Of a stretch of 64,000 nucleotides of DNA, positions 1 to 14,232 are shown one piece after another. The DNA is from Callipepla californica brunnescens (lineage: Eukaryota; Chordata; Aves; Galliformes; Odontophoridae): the NCBI GenBank assembly GCA_023055505.1, contig JALIRH010000002.1, positions 19,116,937-19,180,936 of the forward strand, written 5' to 3'. Both the position numbers and the translations under genes were made by a program. The notes beneath the pieces are model-generated. The model was not told the DNA's origin. It searched no databases and saw only the letters and a program-made list of their open reading frames with translations. Within the stretch, counting starts at the first letter, position 1, and every line of letters begins with the position of its first letter.

Positions 1-1282
1 AATATGAATTCCCCGAATATTTCAAAGGATAAAATTATTACTCTGGCTTCAGATATGGAAATAGATTCTTGATACTGCATTGTGATCCGATTAATCAAAT
101 TTATTCTCCTTGTGACATGGGGAGGAGCAACTCCAACATCTTAGGTTTTTTAATTGTGATACTTCATTTAAATATAACGTGTTGAAGGTTGCTGGAGCAG
201 TAACTCGTGGAAGAACCAGTTCATAACGTTTTAACCTGTTATGTAATGGTGAGGTTTTATTCAGGGAAATGCTGACTGCATATGGAACAAATAGAGGAAG
301 TTCTAGAGGAATGTAAATGTGGCATCAACAGCAAATCTGTAAAACAAAGGCCCAGAGCTGTTCCAAATAAAGCTTGCTGTGTGGCTGAGCTGGGGAGTAA
401 AGGAGAGCTCACTATGTTTTGGCACAGAGGTTTATTTGGCAGCCCACCTGTCTTCTCTTATCTTGGCTAATGTTCTGTCAGTCTGCACGCTTTCATGGGG
501 GCCACTTAAATTTCCTTTATTGGGTACCTATCTGAAACTGGTACAGCAGGAGCTGTAAGATATTTGTCCTATGCCCATAGCAAAGGAAGAGGCCATCGTT
601 TGTTTTCTGAGCAATGTACTGCTCTGGTACTATCTATTAAAATCATCATACAGTGATCAATTTGTTTAAGTTTCTATCAGTTAAAAAAAAAAAAAAAACA
701 CAAAAAAAACAAGATCCCTTCTTATGTAACACCAAAAAACTTAATTGTGCTTCTTCTCAAGGTTTATTATTTCAGTCTGATTCATTTCCTGTTTTTCTGC
801 TAATGTACTGACAAAAGGAGAAACAAGTATCCTTCTACTGTTTGTTTGTAAATCTAGAAAATATGTAATTCACTGTTGTGATTTTGTAGGGCTGTAAGTG
901 GTGCAGAGTTTGATGCAGTTCTTCCCTCTCAGCTCCCAGTCATGTGTTTCCTTCCCTGGCTGCCCCAAGGTTCCAGTGTCTGTAGGTGGCAATTCTGCTC
1001 AGATATGGATGAGGGGGGGTAAGTTGCAACTGATGCTTTTTTGTTTGTTTTTTAATCATGTGAGAACAAGGAGTTAGTCAGGAAAATCAGAATAAAATTA
1101 AATTATTCCTTCAAAGTCAGATTGTGGTTTTTTTTTCAAGTCATGTTTCATTAGACTGTGAGGTCATTACCATAGAGCTTGCTGAGGTTTCACAGCAGTG
1201 GGAGATTTTGATATTTATATGAATAGTAATACAGAAGGTTAATGATCAGAACGTGCTGGAACATACAGGCAAGAAGGTTAGC

Positions 1283-1307
1283 TTTTTTTTTTTTTTTTTT
1301 TTTTTTT
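1283..1307. repeat. T25 homopolymer
   Basis: Twenty-five consecutive T, not attached to any recognised retroposon. Confidence 0.95.
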
Positions 1308-2559
1308 GCTTGAAAATAGTCTCACAGGAGTTTAGCTTTATGGCATGGGCATGGTGGGGGATTTCCTGCACTCTTCGTCTCCTCTGAGGAGCCCAGTGTC
1401 CTCTGCAGACTCCGTCCTGGTCAGTCCCATGTTCCTGGGTTCCTGTGCAGTGTGCTGGGAGACAGGAAAGCAGATGGGTATTCAAAGGACAGTGGACTTT
1501 TTTCATGGTTACCGATACCTGGAATGTATTAAAATTGTAAGATGTCAGTACGTTTATATAAGATTTATAATACTTGAATAAAACGGATTTATTTTAAATG
1601 CTGTGTATATTAAAAGTATGGTGAAAGAGTAGATCTTACATGAAAGCTAAATCCCATTCCTTTCAAGAAAATGCCTGGAAAAGATAAACACTTCAGACAG
1701 GGTATTTTTCACGATGCTGTAGTTCATGTTGTAATTCACAAATTCACGAATTAGCAGGCAAATGGAAGTTTGCAGTTTCTTTTAGAAAACATAATCAAAT
1801 GAAGTAATTGCTGAAATGGCTTTTTAATTAAATTTGGGATTACAGTAGTCTAGTATTTAAATCCTTTTCAAACTTGTATTTCAGAATTAGTTGGATAGTG
1901 TAGAGGGCTTTGTCATGTATGTGGTTTCATTTCTAGAAGAAATGAAGACTACTTCACCACGGAGATGCAAAAGCAAGGCATTTATTCTTCTGAATGCTTC
2001 CCATAGTGAACACTTCTGTGTAGGTAAGGTTGCTTAAGTGTAGATAATCAGGCGATTAACCATGGATAACGTCCATCCAGAAGTATCCACTGTTTTCTGT
2101 TATGTTTTATGAAGTTAGTACTGAAATGTTAAGTACTTCAGGATCACCTTTGCCCTTTTTCATCAACTATTTGTCTTCCTCGATGTGTGAATTTTCAAAG
2201 GATGGGATGGGCATGCTCTTGGATGGCTTGAAATGCCCCCAGGCTGTCAGAGAAGAACTTCAGGGCTCTGTCTTCAGAGACTTCGGTCACATGGAAAACA
2301 TTGTACTGTAAAATTAGCAGTTGATTAAAAAGGAGAAGCATAATACTTTGTATTGGCGTGGCCTGTGGGTATTTGACAAAGACTATGGGGGTAAGTTTAA
2401 GAAAGGAAAAAACATGCTTTATTTCTGCTCCAAATGACAGTGGGATTTATAAATGTTTTTAAAGATGTCCATGATGTTGAGAGAGAGAACTGGTGTGCCA
2501 CATTATCTAGAGCACAGGCAGTTGAGGGCACACTGAGAAGTTGCTGTGGGTTTAAGGAG

Positions 2560-2815
2560 AGAGGTGATGGCCTCACGTTGTGCTGAGGTCATCCATCCCA
2601 GTTCAGGTTGGATGTTAGGAAAAATTTACTCATAAAAGGTGGTCAAGTACTGGGACGTGATGCACAGGTTCGTGGTGGAGTCACCATCCCTGGAGGTGTT
2701 CAAGGGATGTGCAGATGTGGCACTGAGAGACATGGTTTAGTGTGTATGGTGGTGATGGTTTGACACTTGGACTAGATGATCATAGTGATCTTTTCCAGCC
2801 TTACAATTACGGTAC
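2560..2815 (+). mobile_element. CR1 LINE 3' fragment, forward
   Basis: It matches the CR1 3' end: a GGTTGGATGTTAGGAAAAAT block, then GGAGTCACCATCCCTGGAGG, then a TGGACTAGATGATC stretch and a degraded CAGCCTTACAATTA tail. It is 5'-truncated, as usual for CR1, and cannot move by itself. Confidence 0.85.
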
Positions 2816-5800
2816 TAATGCTTAGTGTTTAGAGCAGCAGGCTGGCAGTGGGTGTGACCTCCACACTAACCGAGATACAGTATGGTCCCCTCTGCCTGTG
2901 TGGGAGTTTAGTGAGGCACGGTACATCAGCCTCAGTCTGTATAGGAAGAGCGATGCTTCCTTTCTTGTAGTGCTTTGTGTTTTGTAAACTACACAGGGAA
3001 AACCATACCTCCATGTGTGCAAAAGTGCATACCGTAATGGAAGTGGTCTTAGTAGGTCATCTTTTTGACTAGGGCTGCTATCATGAGACACTCAACAAAG
3101 AATTCATCCTTTTAGGAGGTTGTGGCTCTGCATATGTGGCATTTGTGACTACTGGTGTTTCCTGTGATGAAGTTTGCTTAATATTTCACATTATGAGGGC
3201 AGGCTTTCAGTTTTTTTTTTGTTTTTTTTTTTTAATTTGATTTCAGTGAAAATATAATCTGAAATCTTTATTTTGTGGCTTAACCTGGATATTACTACAA
3301 ACAAAGTTGGTGCCCAAATGTTGTTTGTGAGATTCTTAATGGTTAAGGATATCATTCCTTGCAGCTGCTCTGCTGAAGTGATATGGCTTGTGTTCTGCAG
3401 CAGAGGTGGCTGCCTATTTACTAAAAAAGAAACTTAATCTTAATTCTGTTGGCAGATTTTTAAGAAATTGTTTTGAGTATTTTCTTTAGAGCAGTTGATG
3501 CGGCACCTAAATTTCTAAGTGTTTCACATACAACTGGCCTGTTTCAGCAGAAGAAAACTGTCTGAAGGAAAGACTTGCTCACAGGTATTATCCTTAACCC
3601 GTGCTAAATTGGCCTGGCCAACATCTGAGCCAGCCCAGCACTGTGTGGGTTTGGTTGCTGAGGGAGGGAGGCTGGCAAGGCTCAGTGAGGCTTAGCCCTG
3701 GATAGCCCTCTAAGCTACCACCCTGTGTTGGACTGTGTGGGAGCGTGGATTTATGTCATGGTTCCCTGTGTTCTCCTGTCCATGGCCCCTAATATGAGCA
3801 ACACTGCAGCAGACTGTAGTCCTTTTGAGGGAAGGTATTCTTAGAGGTTTGGTTTCCTCTTTAGAAACCCATCGGCCAGTATTAATCAAATCTGATATGG
3901 GGATGGAAGTCTGAAAGATAAACTAATGCTAGCTAATGCTGGTTAAGTCTTCTCTTTTAGTATCTGCACATCACTAAATTGTATAAAATCGATATATAAG
4001 AGTGTTTTTATGCCCTAGCCACAGAAACAGGTATTGCTGACTTCTAAATAATTCTAGAAAGCAGCTCCCTTTTCTGGAGATTGCTGGTGTATAAACTTAG
4101 GATAGAAGACGGTAGGGTGAGAAGTCTGTGTAGAGTCACTTGTAGAGTGTATACATGGTGTTGGGCAAGGCCCCTGTGGTTTTCTGAGGTGTTTATTCTT
4201 ATTTATATCCGTCTCCAGACATTAAGGAGGTCATTCCAGATAGCTATTACTACCAATGCTTAGCAGAATCTTCGACTGTATATTGCCCTGTAAGGACACA
4301 AAGCAGCCCTACAGCTTGAGCACCCTGCAGTGTCTTTTTTCAGGTGGTAATTTTGGTCTTAGTATCTGTTTCTTGTTTTGCAAATTAGCAGAAATAGTTT
4401 TCCATCACAAAAATTACTTTGAAGATTTCATAGGAGCGCTGCGAAGATTTTGTTTTAATACTTCTAAAGCTGTTAGTCTGGTTAAAAATATCTTGCAGAC
4501 TTGTATGGTATTTGTGAATTCAGTGTTGTATAACGTTGTTGTAAACCAAAAAAACGTACAACATGTAAGGTATGGAGCCTCATTTATTAAGGAGATGAAG
4601 AACGAGGCATCTGTGGAGGGAGGCCAGCTCCAGAAAGATCAGTCTGGCTGTGTAATTCTTCAGGCAGCTCAGCTGTTAGGACACTTCTGTCAGCCTTAGT
4701 GCCCTTCTCCCTAAGATCTGGGGGATGGCTGCTGGAGCCCCATGGTGCTCTTCCAGCCTTTCCTACTGGAGCTGGTGCGCATGGTGCTGTGCCTGTACCA
4801 TGTCCCTGCAGGAAGCAGCCAGCTGCTGGAGTAGAAGGCAGTGGGGATGACCCAGAAGTGAGTGGAGCATCGTTTGGGTACTCATCTCCAGCCTTTATAG
4901 GAGCTGAGAGCGGACCAGTGCTTGTGTTGTGCTGCACGGCATCCATGGCACAATCAGTGAGAGGATAGGGGCTGCTGGCTGTTGTGTTTATGGACAGCTT
5001 TCATTGTTCTACATTTAATTTTCTAGTACTCACATATGTGATGTTGAATGTCTGCCTAACAATTTTGTGCAGCTTTGTGTGCTGCTCTGTGACCTGCAGT
5101 GTGGGATGGTGCTGTGTCAAAAGCAGGTAATGTTTTTGTAAGGACAAGGGCATTCCAAAGGGCAGAAAAACTGAGATTCTTACATCACATGTGATGTGAT
5201 TATGATGGCCTTGCTGTGCTTCCATGTAGAGCATGGCTGCATTGGGCTCCTCTGTATCAAAGTTAAACACCTCATGGGAAACAGTGGATTCTAAATGAGA
5301 GGTTTCCTCTTGATGTTCTAGTCCAGATATTCTAGACAATTTAAAACAGATTGGAAAAGCTGGTAAGGCAGGAGGATAAGGTGGGAGGTATATTCAAAGT
5401 TATACATTAATGTACTTCTTTGTTATTGAGCCAGGTGTGAGGAAGAAGAGCCACTGAAATCTCTCAGCCTAATTAAAAGTAGCTGTGTATATAATGGAGG
5501 AAAAAGCAACTTCTAAAAACCTTTACATTTCTTTCTTGCTGCATTGAGAGTAATTGGTTCCATTTCCCCCTCCCAGTCATTGGTGAGCTGCAGTATCATT
5601 GGTGAGGTGAAATGAGTGAGTAAACAGTGTTTCACCAACGTGCCTGTTATGCAGAATTATGACTTCACCGGCAGCATATCTTTCACTCCGCCCAACTCAT
5701 ATTTCTTCTGTCTTTCTTCCTTTCCTCCTCTGTGTCAGCAGCAGAGCTCTCAAGGATTGTGGTTCTGGAGGTGAGTAGGTGACTCTTGGAGGTTTAAATG

Positions 5801-8483
5801 GGAGGGGGCCAGATCGTAAGTCTTAGGTTAAGTCTTAGGAACTTGCTGATTGTTGCTGGCACGTGTTTCTGTTCTGTTGAAAAGCCTCAACCAGTGTTGA
5901 AGTGGCTGTAAGCTCTAACGGGGAAGTGTGGGCAGATATAAACTACTCCAGTTACATGAAAACTTATGTTTAAACAGTCATATCTTTCTGCATTTAGCTG
6001 TTATCTTCTTAGTGTGGAACAATGTCAGCCTGACCAGTTATGTAAAAACGCTTTGCTCTGTGCAAGTTTCAGTTTGAGTTAAAGCTTGCCTAGTATGAGT
6101 AAAGAATGGGAGTCCTGTGATGTGAGACAGAACAGTTCCTTTTGGACATGGTCTTGTGACTGATAGTGAAGCTGGCTTGTCAGATAATTATTCTAGTTTA
6201 CTTGTGTATATTATTCGTATTCTCCACCGGTTTTAATGTAAAAATGCTTTTCAGTGTGTCTTGGCCTTTGTGTATGCTTAAATTCCATTGCGCAGCTTTC
6301 ACAGTAGTACTGCTGTAGTAGTCACAAGGTGATCTTCCAGAGGGTTAGTCTGGCCAAAAGTTTGCAGCTGTGTGCGATTCTAAATGATGAGAAATCATTT
6401 GTCCTCTTTCAGTTTGGTGTTTAAATGCTTTCAGTCAGCAGACTCGAGTATTAAATAATAAGAATTAGTATTTTAATAACTCGTGTTGGATCCGGATTAG
6501 AATATCTCACTTTTAAACTGTTTGAACTTTTCGGACATTTTGTAGGCCTCATTTCTCAGGTGTGATTACTGAGTTTCAGGATTGCTGAAAAATGAAGTTA
6601 ATCCTTGCTTTGTCCAGTGGAAACAGATGTGCAAGTGGAGTTTTTGCAGAGGACTTCCAGTTTTCAGTACCAGTGACTGGGGCTGTGTTATTCTCTGTAC
6701 TGGCGCAGTTACAGCACATGATTCATTTTGGTCTCATGCTGTAGCAAGGAAACCGCATGCATCTCACAGCAGAGCGAGGTTAGAGAAGCACGTTTCAGGC
6801 TGAATACAGAGCAGCCATCAAGGATACTTACACATTCCATGGAAGTCTCCTCCTGCGTTTCAAAGCAGGCCTGGGGAAAATGAATCTCTTGCACAGATGT
6901 TTCACCTTCACCGGAGGCAGCTCTGCGCTGCCTGAAGAATCGAGCTGATGGTAATACCCCGTTCTTGAAACTCAGTTCATTTTGAAGGTTTGTTTTCCCT
7001 GGCTGTTTCCCCATTGTCCCCCTCCAGAACCCACGCTGCGTTTGTTGAATTTGTTTCAGCAGACTGTGGGGAGGGCTGGCTTGGTATCGGAGCCTGGGTT
7101 TGTACCTGTGCATGTCTCCTTGCAGCTGAGGGGAAGGGCTCGTGCTGTGCTAACAGGAGTTTGCTAAAAACCTCTGGCACTGTTTCGTGTGCATTGCATT
7201 GATCTGGTCTTGCTGGGGGATGGTGAACATAATCGCAGGTTTGTCCAGAGCATGGTCCGTTCTGTTGGAATGGGCTCTCTTAGAGAACCCCTGATAACAG
7301 TGGGTACTGTTTGATAATGTCACCAGGTTATCTGGAAGTTAAACTTTGCCCTCTCTGAATGTGAAGGTTGAAGCTCTTCAGGTTTGCATCTGAATGCCCA
7401 CATTTTGTCTGGTTTTACTGTTAGATGCTCATTTTTCTCCCAAAAGCTGTGGAGGTGAAATGTTGCTATCCTTGAGTGCTGCTTGTGTGCAGGTTTGTAA
7501 AATTCACCTTTTAAATGTGTGTGGGCTGTTGCAGCCTTGTGCTGGGGTTTCCCTGGTTGAAGTGGCACCACATCAGGCAGAAGTGCTGGCAGCAGAGGAA
7601 GGGGCTGTTTACTGTAAATGTGTGTGGGCAGCTGGGAGTTATGTGGGAGGATGGCTTGTGGGTCTTCAGAGGAGGTGATCAAGTCAGTTTTCACCTATGG
7701 GGTTTGAGGCAGTGGCATATCAGCTTTCAGTGAGCGTGGCTTTGTCTGCACACTGTGTGGAGCGAGTGCATACCTTTGGAGGAGGAATTAAAAGTGTTTC
7801 TGGTGTTGGACTGGAGCAGGGGTGATCCCTAGTAGCTGTAAAATACTGAGTGACTAGAGAAAGTGATTGAGTTCTGGTCTGAGATCTCGACAGTGTTGCT
7901 GTGTGTTCCCCAAGCAGTCAGCATGGGGTGTTCTGCGACCACTGCCGGGACAGCATCCGCCAGCTGCTGCAGGAAGCCCTTCCTCCCTCCATCGTAACGG
8001 AGCTGCAGTGTGTTCAGGCTGTTGGCTTTGACTCGGCCTTCTACTTTCAGAATAATTCAGATAACTCTTTCTTGAGGCATCTGCTTTGTGTTTGGAGATG
8101 GAAGAGATGACAAAGGCTGCCCTGTCTGTCCTCCTCCTGCCCAGGGCAGACCACGAGGCTGAGTGATGGGGTGGATTCACTATGTCCTCGGTCTGTGCAA
8201 GGATAGGGATGTGCCACTGCTCTGCTGCCTCCTCAGCACTTACCTCTGCTGCTCTGTCCTCCTCCTAGCTTTCTGGTTCACAGTATACCTGAAGCCTGGC
8301 GAATAAAGCAGCTGCATGGGGAGGCTGCACTCTGCAGCTGAACCTCTGTCTGAAAATCACAATCTGTCCTCCCCCTCTTCCTACTCTGCTGCGTTTGTCT
8401 CCAGACTGGGGAATCTGTGTGAAGTCCCCATCGCGCTGTGTGTGTGTGTAACTGCTGCCAGAGCATCTGCTGGCAAGGAAGGG

Positions 8484-8532
8484 CTGACGTCAGCAGAGCC
8501 GGGGCGAGGTTGAGCATTGCGCACATTCAGTC
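8484..8532. promoter_or_regulatory. Possible CREB/ATF and C/EBP binding patch
   Basis: A perfect palindromic CRE (TGACGTCA) at about 8486-8493, then a GC-rich GCCGGGGCGAGG and ATTGCGCA about 25 bases on. This is one of few CpG-bearing spots in the left 20 kb. Single motifs occur by chance, so this is tentative. Confidence 0.25.
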
Positions 8533-9617
8533 ACCTCGTTCGTCGTGGATGATGGCTTGTTGGAACTGAAGCAGAGTTTGCAGGGGGGATAAATCAGTGT
8601 GAGCGCCATTTGTAGCCTGATCCACACTGTCTTCTGTGGGTAAAAAATGTACCTGACAGCTGTGCGTTTTCCCATTTGTTTATTACAGATGTCTCAGATT
8701 ATTTTATAAATATTTGTGCCTGACACAGTTGGCGTGCAGGATGCTGCTTTCAGTTATTTGACTTGGTTTGGTTTAAGCAGCTCTCTGCTGTTGGGAGTGA
8801 GGATATTTTTCAGGAGCAAACGAAGTGCGTTGCTTCAGGGTTTTTCCCATTGTTAACACTGGAGGTTTTTAAGCAAGAAAAATCAAAACCCATCTGTAAT
8901 TTGAAGTTCACAGTGATTAAACTTGCAAGTAGGAAGAAGGCGGGGACTTAAAGGCACTCTGCGGGTTTATGATCTGCCAGAGAAAGCAGTGTTTCATTTT
9001 CAAGATAAGCAGAGGACTGACTTTGTTACTGCCGGTTAAGCAAGTATATCTGGCATGGAAATAAATCCAAAAGCCTGCGTGTTAGGTTTGGTGCGATGTG
9101 CTTGTTTTGTCTGAGATGTCTGGTTGCAGGCAGCTGGTGAGAGCTGTGCTTGAGGCAGGATGGGGTATCACTGTGACAAACTCAGACCAGAGCAGGAGGA
9201 TTGCAGCTGATCTAAAAAAACAAACGAGAGCTGTTGGAGCTTTTACAAACTGTTTACTTTGTCTTTTCAAGAAAAATTCATCCTGACAGGCAGGGACTTC
9301 AGCTCAAGTTCAGGTTAACTAGCAGTCTTGGCCCGAGGCGATGTCTTCTAATTCAGTTCACCAGATTGGATGTTTCTGTGAGCTAGGAAGCTTTTAAATC
9401 TGACTTCAGATTTTGTTTTGTTTTTAAGGCTTACTAATCACTATACCAAGTTGAAAGCACGAAGCAGCGTTGCTGTTTGAAAACCACGAAGCCTGCTTTT
9501 ACCTCAGAACCTGAAATAGCACAGTTGGAAGTTATAATTAGTGTTGAAACCGTTTTCAGTAACGGAGAAAATAAGCGTAGCAGCTTTTCTAGGAATCGCA
9601 TTGTGCTTGCTTCACTC

Positions 9618-9637
9618 TTTTTTTTTTTTTTTTTTTT
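9618..9637. repeat. T20 homopolymer
   Basis: Uninterrupted T run in the non-coding left part. Confidence 0.95.
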
Positions 9638-12600
9638 CTTCTTGCAATTCTTTGAAATAGTTGATGTGTCACACAAAGGGGCCTGACCAACAGTGCTCCC
9701 ATAACTGTTGGGGTAAAGCTCTTCAGGATGCTGCTGTGAGAGGAGGAAGGTAACAGCCAAGCAGGTGTGCTGCTGGGAGGAAGGTGTGAGGCTGTGTGTG
9801 GGTGTGCGTGTGGAGTTGGGGATAAAATGCTTTGTGAACCCCTTCAGAAGCACAGAGGCAGGGAGCTTTGTTTCAGAAGTGGGGCCGGGCCGTGGGGATG
9901 TAGCTTGCTAATTCTAGAAATCGTGGAGTGAATAGAATGGTGCAAAATACGCCATGAACCACCCTTACTCTCCTCTCCAGCAGCTGCTCACTGAGTGTTG
10001 CTGCTGCACTCCTCAGTGCCTGGAGGAAAATTGTTACAGGTCCCATACATTTTTTTTTCTGACTTTATATCTTAATATTAATGTATTAAGCACAGCAGTA
10101 GACCTTGTGAGTGTTTTAAAGAAAGTTTAAGCAGCATGATACAGTTTTCTGACACTACAGAAAGTCAGGGTGTTGCTGGTGGCATTTGCTCTGTGTGACC
10201 AGTGCATGGCTGGCGTGCAGACCTGTGCTGTGTGCAAGCACCGCAGGGATTCACCTCCCTTCGTGTTGCTCTCTCTTAATAGTCATTAATGAGGCACTGA
10301 GGACCAAGGAGGTTTCACAGGAGCGTTTGAAGCTGAGTGGGTGCCCTTGCACTAAAGCTTCTGTTTCAAACTTGAGAGTTCTGCATAAAGGAAGTCTGCT
10401 TAGCCCCAGATTTGCATTATGGTTATTCTGCACTGCTGTCAGTGGAAAAATATTTGGAAAAACTCGCATCAGCCAGGCTAAATCATGCTGCATGCTGACA
10501 CAGCCTGTTTTTCTGGCATTGTGTGTGATGTTGTAGGTGGTATAACTGTGTATGCAGAATAGCTTCTCCAGTTGGCACATACTGTATTTCCAGCTTAGGT
10601 GCAGCATCAGATGTCCTTCTGATGGCCGCCATTCAGCTTTTTCTTCCTTTGTGCTTTTGAACTAACATTTGCACCATTTGTCCGCCTGTAATTCCGGATC
10701 GTTCCCCTTGTCTTGTCCCATCTGTGCTGAATGGGCTCTGTCTTTTCAGCCCAATCTCTTTCTAACTGCCCTCATCTCGGTGGGGCTGGAGGAACCCATT
10801 CCCTTCTTGTCCCCAAAATAACGTGGTAAGGTTGAACTCTCCGCCTCATTTAACGGTAAGCAGAGGTCTGTGTGCTTTATGGCTGGCTGTTTTGTCCTTG
10901 CTGTCTCTTGGTGCTGTTCCCATTTCTCCCTGCATTAGGTTAGGCTGTGCGATAAGTTCCGTGGTACTTCTGCTGCTTCCTGACGCCAATGGTTTTTCTG
11001 GAGGCAGCGAGTGTTTCCTGTCTGGAAGCTTGAGGCAGTGTTCCTGGCAGGAGGGATTATTTTTGTTTCCCTGGTGAGACCTTTCCCTGTCTTTGTTTTT
11101 GTCTCTTTCACTAAGTTGTTCATTCTGGTTTGGTCTTGGTCTGTTTTTAAGATGGCACAGTTTATCTAGAGCTGTTGCAGAGCTGTATCTGTCCGCACAG
11201 GACTTCATAGTTAACATTGGTGTGCTGGTATGGTGAATCCTCAGGCCAGGCAGCAGTGGCATTGGGTGTGCTGCACCAGTTTGTGCACGGATTTCACTTG
11301 TCGAGTGAATGGAACTGGTTGGCTGCAGTGGTGCAGGGTTGCTGTCTGACAGCTTGCAGTGTTAATTGGCATCAGCCATGGCAGAGTTAAGAAGTCATAG
11401 TTCCTGCCTCTGTTATGGACCTGCTGCTGCTGGCATGGCTGCTGTGGGTTGTTCATTCAGGTCCCCAGGTTTTTCTGAGTCTTCTGCTGAGTTACATTTA
11501 TCACAAGCAGTTGCTTTCTACAGAGCCTTCTATCAGATGGAACCATATGCAGAAGCTGCTCCCAAGGTCGAGGTGCACTTTGGTCACAGCATCTCAAGTT
11601 ACAGTGAGCTGTCCCAGTGCCATTCAGGAGCTGTGACCCAGTTTGGATCCGTGCTGTGGTGAGGAAGCACACCTGGCTTGGTCTCACAGGGAGAGTTCAA
11701 AACTTTTAACCTCTGTTCCCTTTTAAAGTTAGTTTTAAGTACGTTATACATGTTGCCTCTGAATCCTTTTTGCTAATAATAATGGATAAAATAGCACTGA
11801 AGGATTGGAAAATGAAACCTGAATACCTTCTGGTTCTTTTCATTTTGAGGCGAAGATATTTCAAGATTAGCATTATGTTTTTTTTCTTCTCCACCCTGAA
11901 AATAGGTGTTAGGTCTGCCAGAGAGAACCTGGAAGGGAGCTGGAAGATGCTGTCTGTTGGTCAGCTGTTCACTAATGCCCTGCTTCAGTGCCAGACAAAC
12001 TCCTGGCTGCTGCTGCTGCCAGATTGAACACTCAGTTGGAGCCAGGGCATGAGATCTATTACCTCTTCTGTACCCCGGCTGCCATCTCTGCAGTGTGGTA
12101 TGCAGGGCAGAAGCTGTCCAGGCTTCTCTGGAACTCCTGCTCTTGGTTTCAGATCCTACTGCTGTGATGTTTGTCCTGCCTTACAGCAGGGTACGCAGTA
12201 CTTGGTTTTAGAGCAGGACGCACTCTGGAGCTTGCCTGATAACAGCATCTCAGAACTTGATGTGTGGCCGTTGCTGCCTGATCAGGTCTGAAATTATGTC
12301 TGCATATTCTGGAAGTTTGCAGAAGTCGGAGTTATTTTCATTTTGGAGCAGTTTTTCTGTAGAAATGATCTAAGCTCTCGGAAGTGTTGCAATGTTTTCC
12401 ACTTGCAGTGTTGGTAATGCTTGCGGAACCCAAACTTTCTGTTATTATTTCACCTGTCTGTGTATTTATTCTAGTTGTTTTGCAGTATATAATTTAGAAG
12501 AAGTCAGGAGTAGTTTAAAGAGCAAAACCCAAAGGTGGGGATAACTCCTTTGGACTACATGCAGAACTTAAAAAAAAAAAAAAAACAACTCCAGCATTGA

Positions 12601-14180
12601 GTTTTTGCTCTGAGCAGAGAAATAGTGCTTTGGGATTATTTTGATGTTGTTGATCATTTGTTTTGTTTCACTTATATTTTCCTTAACACTTCGTGGTTGA
12701 AGTATCTGGGGCTGTTAATACCTTATGTGTATTCTCAGAAGGCTGAATTTAAAATGAAGTTCCTTAGCTCTTTCATGTTGATTGTACTTACAGGTGATTA
12801 GGAATTTAAAAGCAGAATTTAAAAGTATGTTCTTTTAGGGTGAGAAAGAGTTTGGTCTTTGGTGGTTTTGAGGATTTTTTGCTCATTCTGTGTTATTTTC
12901 ATTGTCGTTGCTATTGGTATGTGGTGTTTTGGTGTTTGTTCTGGCTTGTAGTAGTTATTGTCCCAGGCATGGCAGACAGTCATTTGTCTGTCCTTTGTCA
13001 GAAGGATTTGCTCATGTGGGCCAGGTTTCTTATCAGCTTGATGGGCAGAATGAGTACCGAGTTAAAATGAAAGTGTTAATGCAGTTGGATTAAAACCCCT
13101 TTTTGGCACATCGGCAGCTTGGGCAGTTTTTAATCCCTCGGTGTTGTTCCACTTTCCAGACTGCCAGCCAGCCAGATGTTTTAGAGCATGACTTCAGCGT
13201 CTATATATATAAACAAATCACTCCATGGAAGTGAAAATACGTGCCCATCATTGCACAAAAAAAAAAATTCCTGTATGTATGCAAGAAAGCATTGTGTCTG
13301 TATGAGGATTTCAGTGGTTAAAGCAATAACATACTTCTGGTGAAGTTCTGTTTTTCTTCCCCTCTTTCGTTTTTCCTTCAGGGTTTCCAACACTGATTTG
13401 CGTTGGCTGAATTTGTACTTTTGCTTATAGTAGCACCACGGTGCATAGAATCAGCTTCTTTTTGCCAGTGCAGTGAGAGAGAACATGGTTGGGCTAAGAC
13501 TGCTCTGCACAGTTAGATAAGAGAAAATGCAACAGAAATGGGCTGGGAGGTTTGTAATTAGAGCCAGGTCGCTGCTGAGCTGTTGGTTTTGGTCAGCCAT
13601 TGTGCTTGATGTATCCAGATGTAATGCTTCTGGGTTGGAAAACTGATGCATACAGAATTTAAGGAACTGCTGCATTTGTCATCAACTGTACATTGAGGGC
13701 CCTTATGAAAATATCACAGCAAACCTCCACCTTACTGTGGCTGACCTTTATAATCTACATCTGTCTGTGCAGAAGAAATTTTTTACTGGGCACCTGAATT
13801 GTGGAGGAAAAGATGCTTCTCTTCTGAGCTGATTGAGGAGTGTTCTTTTGGGGTGTGAAAGAACCGTGACCAAAAAGCGTTACAAAGCCCCCAAACAGTT
13901 GGGCTTTGGGGAGGCCCATGAATTACATGTTCTTTGGTGCAAGTGCTCTCTTCAGGGATGAAGGATCGATCGTGTCGGCCCTGGCAGCGTCACACTGACT
14001 TTCAGAATGAGCTGAGCAGCTTGCAGGACTTCCTTTCCTAACAGCAGCTGTCACAGACACATGATACGGGATGTGTTGCGCAGTCAGTTCTAGGGAAGAA
14101 GCCTAGCTACCAGAGACTTTTCTACTATTAGGATTGCGTGGTCTTGTGCTACGTACCAGTGTGAGTTTTAAAGCAGAACG

Positions 14181-14212
<32 letters not shown>

Positions 14213-14232
14213 TGATATATATATATATCAGT
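14181..14232. repeat. TA dinucleotide repeat with a 22-base perfect palindrome
   Basis: Alternating TA from 14181, interrupted once by ACTG. Bases 14211-14232 equal their own reverse complement. Confidence 0.9.

Noticed and set aside
1246..1506. Poly-Lys/Phe open frames across T and A runs
   Set aside because: These frames come from homopolymers (also at 9618 and 58155) and carry no protein signal.
4587..4946. A 119-codon Pro/Ser-rich frame on the - strand
   Set aside because: The composition is that of out-of-frame GC-rich DNA. No recognisable domain and an overlapping frame on the other strand.
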